Shown here: positions 10,011-17,135 of the stretch, in pieces | Layout: each line of letters opens with the position of its first letter | Position numbering within the stretch: position 1 is the first letter of the stretch | Source: an uncultured Bacteroidaceae bacterium | GTDB taxonomy: Bacteria; Bacteroidota; Bacteroidia; Bacteroidales; Bacteroidaceae | NCBI GenBank assembly: GCA_904502235.1 | Contig: CAJGDP010000002.1 | Span: 62,001-126,000 of the forward strand | Reading direction: 5' to 3' | DNA length: 64,000 nucleotides | Made by a program: the position numbers and the translations under genes | The notes under the pieces: generated by a model | Databases searched by the model: none | The model's input: the letters and a program-made list of their open reading frames with translations, nothing else | What the model was told of the DNA's origin: nothing

Positions 10011-10042
10011 TTTGTAAATCTCGCTTGTTTTGACTATATTTG
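10011..10042 (+). promoter_or_regulatory. Promoter of the POT peptide transporter
   Basis: TTTG at 10011-10014, 20 bases, TATATTTG at 10035-10042: a perfect match to the Bacteroidetes promoter. Predicted start of transcription is near 10049, giving a 140-base leader. Confidence 0.85.
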
Positions 10043-10045
10043 CCG

Positions 10046-10149
10046 AAAATTTTTCGTAAAAATGCGTATTATGCAATTTTATACGCTGTGATTTGCGAAA
10101 AAGAATTTTAATTACAGAAACAGACGACAGTGTGCCGTCCGTTTTTTTT
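10046..10149 (+). promoter_or_regulatory. Structured leader with terminator-like hairpin
   Basis: A long hairpin opens the predicted transcript: 10050-10060 pairs with 10092-10102 (11 pairs, one G.T), AAAA 10046-10049 with TTTT 10106-10109 across a bulge, and GCGTAT 10064-10069 with ATACGC 10081-10086 around an 11-base loop. A second short stem, GACGAC 10123-10128 with GCCGTC 10134-10139 (one mismatch), is followed by eight T at 10142-10149. The second element resembles an intrinsic terminator before the start codon at 10188. No known riboswitch class is recognised. Confidence 0.45.
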
Positions 10150-10187
10150 GAGAGAATAATTTATTAACATCTTAATTTTTTTTATCT

Positions 10188-11741
10188 ATGTTTGAAGGAC
10201 ATCCTAAAGGTCTTTGGGCACTAGCCCTCGCCAACACCGGTGAACGCTTCGGCTACTACACCATGTTGGCTGTGTTCCTGTTCTTTTTGCAGGACAATTT
10301 CGGTTTCCAGATGGGAACTGCCAGCACAATCCAGGCAGCATTCCTTGGTGTAGTTTATTTCGTACCCCTTTTCGGTGGTATGCTTGCCGACAAATTCGGT
10401 TTCGGTAAAATGGTAACAATCGGTATCCTTGTTATGTTCTTGGGATATCTTTTGCTTTCGTTGCCTCTTGGTGCAGGCGCAATTGCACTTGGCGTAATGT
10501 CTATGGCTCTCTTGTTTATCTGCGTGGGTACAGGTCTTTTCAAGGGTAACCTGCAGGTGCTTGTAGGTAACTTGTACGACGATCCCAAGTACTCGGCAAA
10601 GCGCGACGAAGGTTTCAGCATCTTCTACATGGCAATCAACCTCGGTTCTATGTTCGCGGCTGCTGTTGCACTTTCAATCATGGCATGGGTGCAGGATGCA
10701 TACAGCATCAGTAAGGCTGACGCATACCACTTTGCATTTGCCGTAGCATGCGTATCATTGATTATCTCAATCGCAATCTATTACGTGTTCCGTGGCACAT
10801 TCGCACACGCCGACCGTGCAAAGACTGTTGTAAAGGGCACTACAGAGGTGGTAGAGGAGCAGTTGACTCCGGCTCAGACAAAAGAGCGCGTAATCTGCTT
10901 GTGCCTTGTATTTGCAGTGGTAATCTTCTTCTGGATGGCATTCCACCAGAACGGTATCACAATGAACCAGTTTGCACGCGAATACACAGCAACTTCAGAG
11001 ACAGGCTTCATGAGCTTGTTCTTGAGCAAGTCTTTGAGCTTTACAGAGTTGAGAAGCTTCTGGAACCTCTTTATGTGTGTGGTTATCGTTTACGCAGTAC
11101 TTAACATCTTCCAGGCAAAGGCATTGGCAGGTAAGCTTGTTGCATTCCTTGTTGCTGCAGGTGCCGTGGGACTTCTTGCTTACAGAGCAATGAATATGAC
11201 CGGTGCAGTTGAGGTAGAAGCTCCTATCTTCCAGCAGTTCAACCCATGTTTCGTTGTAGCATTGACACCAATCGTAGGTCTCATCTTCGGCGCAATGGCA
11301 AAGAGAGGCAAAGAGCCTTCTTCTCCAATGAAGATCGGTTTGGGTATGCTCGTTGCAGGTGTTGCATTCGTTATACTTATGGTTGCTTCATGGAGTCTCC
11401 CTGCTGCAGATGCACAGAAGGCTGCAGTTGAGGCAGACACAGCAACATTGGTTTCTCCAAACTGGCTCATCAGCACATACTTCGTGTTGACAATCGCTGA
11501 GTTGTTGTTGTCTCCAATCGGTATCTCATTCGTGAGCAAGGTAGCACCTCCAAAGTACAAAGGTATGATGATGGGTGGCTGGTTCGTAGCTACTGCAATA
11601 GGTAACTTCCTAATCATGGTTCCAGGTCTTATGTGGGGTATGTCACTCACAATCATCTGGGGCGTACTCATTGCAGTTTGTCTTGTTTCGGCAATCTTCA
11701 TCTTCTCAATTCTCAAACGTCTTGAGGCTGTTGCAAAGTAA
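10188..11741 (+). CDS. POT-family (PTR2) peptide/H+ symporter
   Basis: Inner-membrane importer of di- and tripeptides or related small molecules. The 517-residue protein has about 14 hydrophobic segments and the PTR2 signatures: ALANTGERFGYYTML at the start of helix 1 and GTGLFKGNLQVLVGNLYDD plus GFSIFYMAINLGSM in the middle. The helix-1 proton-coupling motif is normally ExxERFxYY; here the first Glu is Asn (NTGERFGYY). I believe this variant recurs in Bacteroidetes POT proteins but cannot check. It is a single-gene unit with its own promoter, leader and strong terminator. Confidence 0.9.
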   Translation: MFEGHPKGLWALALANTGERFGYYTMLAVFLFFLQDNFGFQMGTASTIQAAFLGVVYFVPLFGGMLADKFGFGKMVTIGILVMFLGYLLLSLPLGAGAIALGVMSMALLFICVGTGLFKGNLQVLVGNLYDDPKYSAKRDEGFSIFYMAINLGSMFAAAVALSIMAWVQDAYSISKADAYHFAFAVACVSLIISIAIYYVFRGTFAHADRAKTVVKGTTEVVEEQLTPAQTKERVICLCLVFAVVIFFWMAFHQNGITMNQFAREYTATSETGFMSLFLSKSLSFTELRSFWNLFMCVVIVYAVLNIFQAKALAGKLVAFLVAAGAVGLLAYRAMNMTGAVEVEAPIFQQFNPCFVVALTPIVGLIFGAMAKRGKEPSSPMKIGLGMLVAGVAFVILMVASWSLPAADAQKAAVEADTATLVSPNWLISTYFVLTIAELLLSPIGISFVSKVAPPKYKGMMMGGWFVATAIGNFLIMVPGLMWGMSLTIIWGVLIAVCLVSAIFIFSILKRLEAVAK

Positions 11742-11763
11742 CAGACAATACATAATAAAACCT

Positions 11764-11797
11764 ATGGGTGGATGCGCGTGCATTCACCCATTTTTTT
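11764..11797 (+). terminator. Intrinsic terminator of the POT gene
   Basis: ATGGGTG 11764-11770 pairs with CACCCAT 11785-11791. The inner ATGC/GCAT extends the stem around a gcgt loop, and seven T follow. Confidence 0.9.
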
Positions 11798-11855
11798 GTG
11801 CTTTAATTGGCAAAGATTATAATGATTTGATATCGTCTCATAGAAATTGATGTGT

Positions 11856-11863
11856 TATCTTTG
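11856..11863 (+). promoter_or_regulatory. -7 element of the Y-family polymerase gene
   Basis: TATCTTTG lies 7 bases before the ATG at 11871, so the transcript would be nearly leaderless. No TTG sits at the expected distance upstream. The element also rules out the longer frame starting at TTG 11847. Confidence 0.45.
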
Positions 11864-11870
11864 CAATGTT

Positions 11871-13382
11871 ATGCAACAAGAAGAGCGAACATATATTGCC
11901 ATCGACCTGAAGTCGTTCTACGCGTCGGTGGAGTGCAGGGACAGGGGGTTGGATCCCATGTCCACAAATCTTGTTGTTGCTGATGCAGGGCGCACCGACA
12001 AGACTATCTGTCTTGCTGTTTCGCCTTCTATGAAGGCTTATGGTATTTCGGGCAGGGCAAGATTGTTCGAGGTGGTGCAGCGTATCAGGCAGGTGAATAA
12101 CGAGAGGCGTTTCAAGTGTCCGGGTTATCAGTTTGCCGCTAAATCGGTGTTCGACAATGAACTTAAAGAGCACCCCGATTGGGAGATTGACTACATTGTT
12201 GCCACGCCGCGCATGGCGCATTATATAGAGTACAGCACGCGTATCTACAATGTGTACCTGAAATATATTGCGGCAGAGGATATCCATGTCTATTCAATTG
12301 ACGAGGCGTTCATGGATGTTACGCATTATCTTAAGTCGTACCGCATGACTGCGCATGAACTTGCCACGACAATAATACGCGATGTGCTAAACACCACGGG
12401 TATTACGGCAACTGCGGGAATAGGCTCTAATATGTATCTGTGCAAGGTTGCCATGGATATTGTGGCAAAACATATGCCTGCCGATGAGTATGGCGTGCGC
12501 ATTGCGGAACTCAATGAGTATTCTTATCGTAAACTGCTTTGGAATCATCGTCCGTTGACAAGTTTTTGGCGAGTGGGTAAGGGTATTGCCCAAAAGCTGG
12601 AAGCGCATGGTGTCTACACCATGGGGCAAGTTGCCCGATTGTCGTTGAGGAACGAGGAGCTGCTTTATCGCATGTTTGGCGTGAATGCTGAATTGCTTAT
12701 CGATCATGCCTGGGGATGGGAACCTTGTACCATTGAAATGGTTAAGGCTTATAAACCTGAAAGCAATTCACTGAGTAGCGGACAGGTGCTAAATGAGCCT
12801 TACACGTTCTCTAAGGCTCGTGTGGTCGTTCATGAAATGGCAGATGCAGTCGCGCTTGATTTGGTTGACCGCCGCCTTGTAACCGACCAGATTGTGTTGA
12901 CTGTAGGCTATGATATAGAATCGCTCGCAAACCCCGAAATACGCTCGGCATATAAGGGGGAAATCACAACCGATTATTATGGCAGACAGGTGCCTAAACA
13001 TGCGCATGGAACGGTAAATCTTGACAACCACAGTTCGTCTTCACAGGCTATAATAAAGGCTGTGCTGGCACTCTACGACCGTATTGTGAATCCAGCCTTG
13101 CTTGTGCGCAGGCTCACTCTTTCAATAAATCATGTTATTTCTGAAAGCCAGATATCAAATAACACGCAGGCTGTGCAACTGGATCTGTTCACCGATTATG
13201 AGGCAAAGGCAAAGAAGGAAGAGTTGCAAAAAGCTGAAATGGCAAAGGAGAGGAAGATGCAGGAGACAATACTTGAAATTAAAAGAAAATTCGGCAAGAA
13301 TGCCATTCTCAAAGGTGTGAACTTTGAAGAGGGGGCTACTGCCAAGGAACGCAACAACCAGATTGGAGGACATAAGGCATGA
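11871..13382 (+). CDS. Y-family DNA polymerase (UvrX/UmuC-like)
   Basis: A 503-residue error-prone translesion polymerase. Catalytic motifs: AIDLKSFYASVE (first Asp, residues about 8-20), VYSIDEAFMDVT (second acidic pair), then TATAGIGSNMYLCKVAMDIVAKH and the helix-hairpin region FWRVGKGIAQKLEAHGVYTMGQVARLS. NLVVADAGRTDKTICLAVSPSMKAYGI is closest in my memory to UvrX-type polymerases common in Firmicutes and their mobile elements. It overlaps the YolD-like gene by 4 bases (ATGA), the same pair arrangement as in Firmicutes. No LexA/UmuD gene or LexA box is visible. Confidence 0.9.
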   Translation: MQQEERTYIAIDLKSFYASVECRDRGLDPMSTNLVVADAGRTDKTICLAVSPSMKAYGISGRARLFEVVQRIRQVNNERRFKCPGYQFAAKSVFDNELKEHPDWEIDYIVATPRMAHYIEYSTRIYNVYLKYIAAEDIHVYSIDEAFMDVTHYLKSYRMTAHELATTIIRDVLNTTGITATAGIGSNMYLCKVAMDIVAKHMPADEYGVRIAELNEYSYRKLLWNHRPLTSFWRVGKGIAQKLEAHGVYTMGQVARLSLRNEELLYRMFGVNAELLIDHAWGWEPCTIEMVKAYKPESNSLSSGQVLNEPYTFSKARVVVHEMADAVALDLVDRRLVTDQIVLTVGYDIESLANPEIRSAYKGEITTDYYGRQVPKHAHGTVNLDNHSSSSQAIIKAVLALYDRIVNPALLVRRLTLSINHVISESQISNNTQAVQLDLFTDYEAKAKKEELQKAEMAKERKMQETILEIKRKFGKNAILKGVNFEEGATAKERNNQIGGHKA

Positions 13383-13795
13383 TGGACAATTACGATGATA
13401 TAATAGATTTACCGCATCACATTTCGAAGGTTCACAAGCCTATGTCGATGCTCAGCCGTGCCGCTCAGTTCGCGCCTTTTGCCGCCTTGACGGGGCACGA
13501 CAATGCCATAATGGAAACGGCACGCATCACTCAAAGCCTTACGCAGCTTTGCGAGGAACAACGCACTCTGTTGGACAGAAAGATTGCATATCTTAAAACG
13601 GTACTCCACGAAACTCCGGTTGTACACATCACTTATTTTGTTCCCGACAATAAAAAGAGCGGTGGCGCATATCATACAATTTATGCCGGTATAAAGAATA
13701 TTGATGAGAGCAATGGCATTATAACTCTGCTCGACGGCAAAAAAATCGATGTCCTGTATATACAAGACATCGACGGTGATTTTCCTTTGGAATAA
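13379..13795 (+). CDS. YolD-like protein, partner of the Y-family polymerase
   Basis: A 138-residue protein of the YolD-like family, known in Firmicutes next to Y-family polymerases and thought to work with them in translesion synthesis. The family core is the N-terminal stretch YDDIIDLPHHISK..., followed by MSMLSRAAQFAPFAAL and TGHD. The remaining 90 residues carry a short helix and a small beta domain. Translation is probably coupled to the polymerase through the 4-base overlap; Met2 at 13382 is an alternative start. No terminator is visible after it. Confidence 0.8.
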   Translation: MMDNYDDIIDLPHHISKVHKPMSMLSRAAQFAPFAALTGHDNAIMETARITQSLTQLCEEQRTLLDRKIAYLKTVLHETPVVHITYFVPDNKKSGGAYHTIYAGIKNIDESNGIITLLDGKKIDVLYIQDIDGDFPLE

Positions 13796-13868
13796 GTTTA
13801 CTTTCTTTTTACTTCGGATTTTTTGTTAAATTTTGGATAAAAATGTGGTACTGTAGTTGATTTTTGTA

Positions 13869-13876
13869 TAAGTTTG
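13869..13876 (+). promoter_or_regulatory. -7 element upstream of the OPT transporter
   Basis: TAAGTTTG lies 28 bases before the chosen ATG at 13904. No clear -33 element is present. It supports the start at 13904 rather than the in-frame ATG at 13874. Confidence 0.4.
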
Positions 13877-13903
13877 CATATTGGAATAAAAAAACGTATA
13901 TAT

Positions 13904-15889
13904 ATGAAACAGGAAAATGAAAAATCTACGGGGTTGCCCGAGAATGCCTTCCGCCCGTTGAACGAAGGTGAGGAGTATCGCCCTTTGATGTCATCTGATA
14001 AGGTTTATCCCGAAGTGAACTTCTGGTCGGTGTCGTGGGGTATTGCCATGGCTGTGCTATTTTCGGCAGCTGCTGCATATCTTGGTCTTAAGGTGGGACA
14101 GGTTTTTGAAGCCGCTATCCCCATCGCTATCATTGCAGTGGGAATGTCGACACTTGCAAAACGTAAGAATGCGCTTGGCGAGAATGTTATTATCCAGTCT
14201 ATAGGTGCCTGCTCGGGTGTAATTGTCGCCGGTGCAATATTCACTTTACCGGCATTGTATATTCTGCAGAGCAAATATCCAGAAATGACGGTGAATTTCA
14301 TGCAGATGTTCATCAGTTCGCTTCTTGGCGGTATTCTTGGTATTCTATTCCTTATTCCTTTCCGTAAGTATTTCGTTAAGGAAAAGCATGGTGAGTATCC
14401 TTTCCCCGAGGCTACAGCAAGTACTCAGGTGCTTGTGTCGGGCGAGAAGGGCGGCAGTCAGGCAAAGCCATTGCTGATTGCTGCAATAGTGGGTGGTATA
14501 TATGACTTTATTGTCGCTACCTTTGGCTGGTGGAACGAGAATGTTACAACCCGTCTGTTCGGATGGGGTGAGGTGGTTGCCGAAAAAGCAAAACTTGTTC
14601 TAAAGATAAACACCGGTGCGGCTGTTCTTGGTTTGGGTTGTATCATCGGTCTTAAATATGCCGCAATAATCTGTGCCGGTTCGCTTGCAGTGTGGTTGCT
14701 TATCATTCCGGGAATGAATCTTGTGTTCGGTGATACCGTGCTGAATATGTGGAATCCCGAAATCACTGAAACAGTCGGTCAAATGTCGCCTGAAGTTATC
14801 TTCAAGGAGTATGCAAAGAGTATCGGTATAGGTGGTATTGCCATGGCCGGTATAATTGGTATATTCAAGTCGTGGGGTATTATAAAGAGTGCTGTAGGGC
14901 TTGCTTCGCGTGAGTTCGGCGGTAAAAAGGATGTTGCCGCAGTAAAGCGCACCGAAAAGGATTTGTCGATGAAAGTTGTAATCTTCGGTTCCGTATTCAC
15001 ACTTCTTATGGTGCTTGCGTTCTTCGTGTTCGATGTAATGCAGGGCAACTGGTTGCATAGTGTTGTTGCAGTGCTGCTTGTTGCTGTAATATCGTTCTTG
15101 TTTACTACCGTTGCGGCTAATGCTATAGCCATCGTCGGTTCTAACCCTGTTTCGGGAATGACATTGATGACACTTATCCTTGCTTCGGTGGTGATGGTTG
15201 CTGTCGGTCTTAAAGGTTCTTCGGGTATGGTTGCCGCACTTATAATGGGTGGTGTGGTCTGTACTGCTCTCTCAATGGCAGGCGGTTTCATAACAGACCT
15301 CAAAATAGGTTATTGGCTCGGAAGCACTCCTGCAAAACAGCAGACATGGAAGTTCTTGGGAACACTTGTTTCTGCGGCTACTGTTGCAGGTGTTATAATG
15401 ATATTGAACAAGACTTACGGCTTTACAAGCGGCGACCTTGCCGCTCCTCAGGCAAACGCCATGGCTGCAGTTATAGACCCTTTGATGAATGGTGTGGGTG
15501 CTCCATGGTTGTTGTATGGCATTGGTGCTTTGCTTGCTTTGGTGCTTACATTCTTCAGGGTTCCTGCTTTGGCATTTGCGCTTGGTATGTTCATTCCGCT
15601 TGAGCTTAACTTGCCTTTGCTCGTCGGTGGTGTTATAAATTGGTATGTAACATCACGTAGCAAGGATGCCGAACTGAATAACCAGCGTGGCGAAAAGTGT
15701 ACTTTGCTTGCTTCGGGATTCATTGCCGGTGGTGCGCTTATGGGTGTAATAAGTGCCGCAATGCGTTTTGGAGGTGTGAATATGGTGAACGATACTTGGC
15801 TTGCCAACCCTATGAGCGAGGTTGCATCATTGGTTGCTTATGCTCTGTTGATTGTATATCTTGTAAAGGCAAGCATTAAGGTGAAATAA
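13904..15889 (+). CDS. OPT-family oligopeptide transporter
   Basis: A 661-residue inner-membrane transporter with about 14-16 hydrophobic segments. It belongs to the bacterial OPT group: FWSVSWGIAMAVLFSAAAAYLGLKVGQVFEAAIPIAI near the N terminus, LGENVIIQSIGACSGVIVAGAIFTLPALYIL, and PFPEATASTQVLVSGEKGG in the first long loop. NPVSGMTLMTLILAS occurs in the second half. Substrates could be peptides or metal chelates. The frame is open back to 13874, but that segment holds the -7 element. The TM2-domain gene follows after 34 bases without a terminator. Confidence 0.9.
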   Translation: MKQENEKSTGLPENAFRPLNEGEEYRPLMSSDKVYPEVNFWSVSWGIAMAVLFSAAAAYLGLKVGQVFEAAIPIAIIAVGMSTLAKRKNALGENVIIQSIGACSGVIVAGAIFTLPALYILQSKYPEMTVNFMQMFISSLLGGILGILFLIPFRKYFVKEKHGEYPFPEATASTQVLVSGEKGGSQAKPLLIAAIVGGIYDFIVATFGWWNENVTTRLFGWGEVVAEKAKLVLKINTGAAVLGLGCIIGLKYAAIICAGSLAVWLLIIPGMNLVFGDTVLNMWNPEITETVGQMSPEVIFKEYAKSIGIGGIAMAGIIGIFKSWGIIKSAVGLASREFGGKKDVAAVKRTEKDLSMKVVIFGSVFTLLMVLAFFVFDVMQGNWLHSVVAVLLVAVISFLFTTVAANAIAIVGSNPVSGMTLMTLILASVVMVAVGLKGSSGMVAALIMGGVVCTALSMAGGFITDLKIGYWLGSTPAKQQTWKFLGTLVSAATVAGVIMILNKTYGFTSGDLAAPQANAMAAVIDPLMNGVGAPWLLYGIGALLALVLTFFRVPALAFALGMFIPLELNLPLLVGGVINWYVTSRSKDAELNNQRGEKCTLLASGFIAGGALMGVISAAMRFGGVNMVNDTWLANPMSEVASLVAYALLIVYLVKASIKVK

Positions 15890-15923
15890 TTAAGGATTTG
15901 TATAATTTTAAAAATATATTATT

Positions 15924-16223
15924 ATGTTCTGTCAGAATTGTGGCGCAGAGATCCACGACAAGGCTGTGGTTTGCGTAAAATGTGGTTGTGCAGTGAATAA
16001 TTCAGTGAATAATGCTGTTGAAAGCGAGTGGCTGATTGTGATGTTGCTGTGCTTTTTCCTTGGTTGCTTTGGAATTCACCGTTTCTATGTAGGTAAAATA
16101 GGTACAGGTATTGTGCAGTTGCTCACTTGTGGCGGTTGCGGTATCTGGGCGTTGATTGATTTTATAATGATTTTGGTAGGCGGTTTCACCAATGCCGAAG
16201 GAAAGGCTATCAAGATGCATTAA
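15924..16223 (+). CDS. Zinc-ribbon and TM2-domain membrane protein
   Basis: A 99-residue protein. Residues 3-23 form a zinc ribbon with two CxxC pairs (CQNCG...CVKCGC). Residues 34-95 form a TM2 domain: two membrane helices joined by the signature FFLGCFGIHRFYVGKIGTGIVQLLTCGGCGIWALIDFIMI, including the short Asp turn. TM2 proteins have no fixed function in bacteria. It lies 34 bases after the OPT gene and overlaps the next gene by 32 bases in another frame. Confidence 0.85.
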   Translation: MFCQNCGAEIHDKAVVCVKCGCAVNNSVNNAVESEWLIVMLLCFFLGCFGIHRFYVGKIGTGIVQLLTCGGCGIWALIDFIMILVGGFTNAEGKAIKMH

Positions 16224-16482
16224 ATTGTTTCTTCTCTTATCACTCCCTGTTGTGTGCTATCTGATACCAGTGGATGGCATATACAACGGGGAGAGTATTT
16301 GTCTGTTCACAAATATATTTGGAGTAGAATGTTGGGGATGTGGCATTACACGTGCCATATTCTCTGCACTTCATTTCCGTTTTGCCGAGGCATGGGAATA
16401 CAACCGTCTTGTGGTGATTGTGTTGCCTTTGCTTCTTTTGGTATGGACGAGGGCTGTCTTAAAGTTGATAAGACGAAAATAA
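16192..16482 (+). CDS. DUF2752 membrane protein
   Basis: A 96-residue protein of the DUF2752 family, function unknown. It has two hydrophobic helices (IKLFLLLSLPVVCYLIP and LVVIVLPLLLLVWTRAV) flanking the family core CLFTNIFGVECWGCGITRAI, with its WGCGxTRA motif. The only ATG in frame lies inside the TM2 gene, giving a 32-base overlap and probably coupled translation. TM2 and DUF2752 genes are often adjacent in Bacteroidetes as I recall. The stop codon overlaps the left edge of the downstream palindromic terminator. Confidence 0.8.
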   Translation: MPKERLSRCIKLFLLLSLPVVCYLIPVDGIYNGESICLFTNIFGVECWGCGITRAIFSALHFRFAEAWEYNRLVVIVLPLLLLVWTRAVLKLIRRK

Positions 16483-16506
16483 AAGGAGTTCCCGGGAACT
16501 CCTTTT
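16481..16506. terminator. Perfect 26-bp palindromic bidirectional terminator
   Basis: The 26 bases are perfectly self-complementary with a CCCGGG centre, A-rich on the left and T-rich on the right. They lie between the convergent DUF2752 gene and the repeat-protein gene and should stop both transcripts. Confidence 0.85.
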
Positions 16507-16517
16507 ATCATCTGATG

Positions 16518-16967
16518 TCAATTGGCTATTATTGCCGCCAATGCTGCCAGGCCTATCACTGATGCAACTGCGCTTACGGGATTGCTCTCATAAACAACCT
16601 TTACGGGCGCCGGTGGAGGAGGGGGCATCTGGCGAGGTTTAGGATTCTTTATCATTACCACCTTGGGCTTGTTGGGCTTTTTCTTGTAGGCCTGTTTTTT
16701 GTTGAAGTTTTTCTTGTTGTCGAACTTCTTGTAGTCCCTGTCGTCCTTGAATCTGCGGTCATCTTTCCTGTTGTTGAAATTCTTCTTGTTGTCGAACTTC
16801 TTGTAGTCCCTGTCGTCCTTGAATCTGCGGTCATCTTTCCTGTTGTTGAAATTCTTCTTGTTGTTGTACTCAACCTTGGCTTTGTTGTTCGCCTTGTTCT
16901 TTGCCTCCATCTGTGCAGGGATAAGCAATGCGCTCATCATAACCGCGATAATCATCATCTTTTTCAT
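16518..16967 (-). CDS. Secreted basic/acidic tandem-repeat protein
   Basis: A 149-residue protein of unknown function. Residues 1-22 are a signal peptide (MMIIAVMMSALLIPAQMEA). Residues 36-83 are two copies of a 24-residue unit (NKKNFNNRKDDRRFKDDRDY plus KKFD), and a third copy begins at 84. The rest is Lys/Pro-rich, then PPPPPAP, then a hydrophobic tail SAVASVIGLAALAAIIAN that could anchor it in a membrane. The start is the Met at 16967; the frame extends upstream over the promoter. High charge suggests a periplasmic or envelope polyion binder, but that is a guess. Confidence 0.7.
   Translation of the reverse strand: MKKMMIIAVMMSALLIPAQMEAKNKANNKAKVEYNNKKNFNNRKDDRRFKDDRDYKKFDNKKNFNNRKDDRRFKDDRDYKKFDNKKNFNKKQAYKKKPNKPKVVMIKNPKPRQMPPPPPAPVKVVYESNPVSAVASVIGLAALAAIIAN
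16711..16854. repeat. Two 72-bp tandem repeats inside the repeat-protein gene
   Basis: Bases 16711-16782 recur at 16783-16854 with, as far as I can align, no substitutions. The first 12 bases of a third copy follow at 16855. The unit is a multiple of three, so copy-number change keeps the frame. Confidence 0.85.
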
Positions 16968-17023
16968 AATTGTAAATTTTAAAAGGTTAAACTTGTTTTT
17001 TCTTTTATCGTTTGTTTGTACCG

Positions 17024-17054
17024 CAAAGATATGGACAGAAATATCCCCCTGCAA
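17024..17054 (-). promoter_or_regulatory. Promoter of the repeat-protein gene
   Basis: On the minus strand: TTG (17052-17054), 20 bases, TATCTTTG (17024-17031). The leader to the ATG at 16967 is about 50 bases. Confidence 0.75.
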
Positions 17055-17135
17055 CGTTAATCTCCTAATCGTTACAGGGGGAATTGCTAAAACCTATAGG
17101 GATTTCCCTTAATGACGTTATTGTGGTTTCTTGTT

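Noticed and set aside
11847..11870. Upstream TTG start for the Y-family polymerase
   Set aside because: The -7 element lies inside this stretch, and homologous proteins begin near MQQEERTYIAID.
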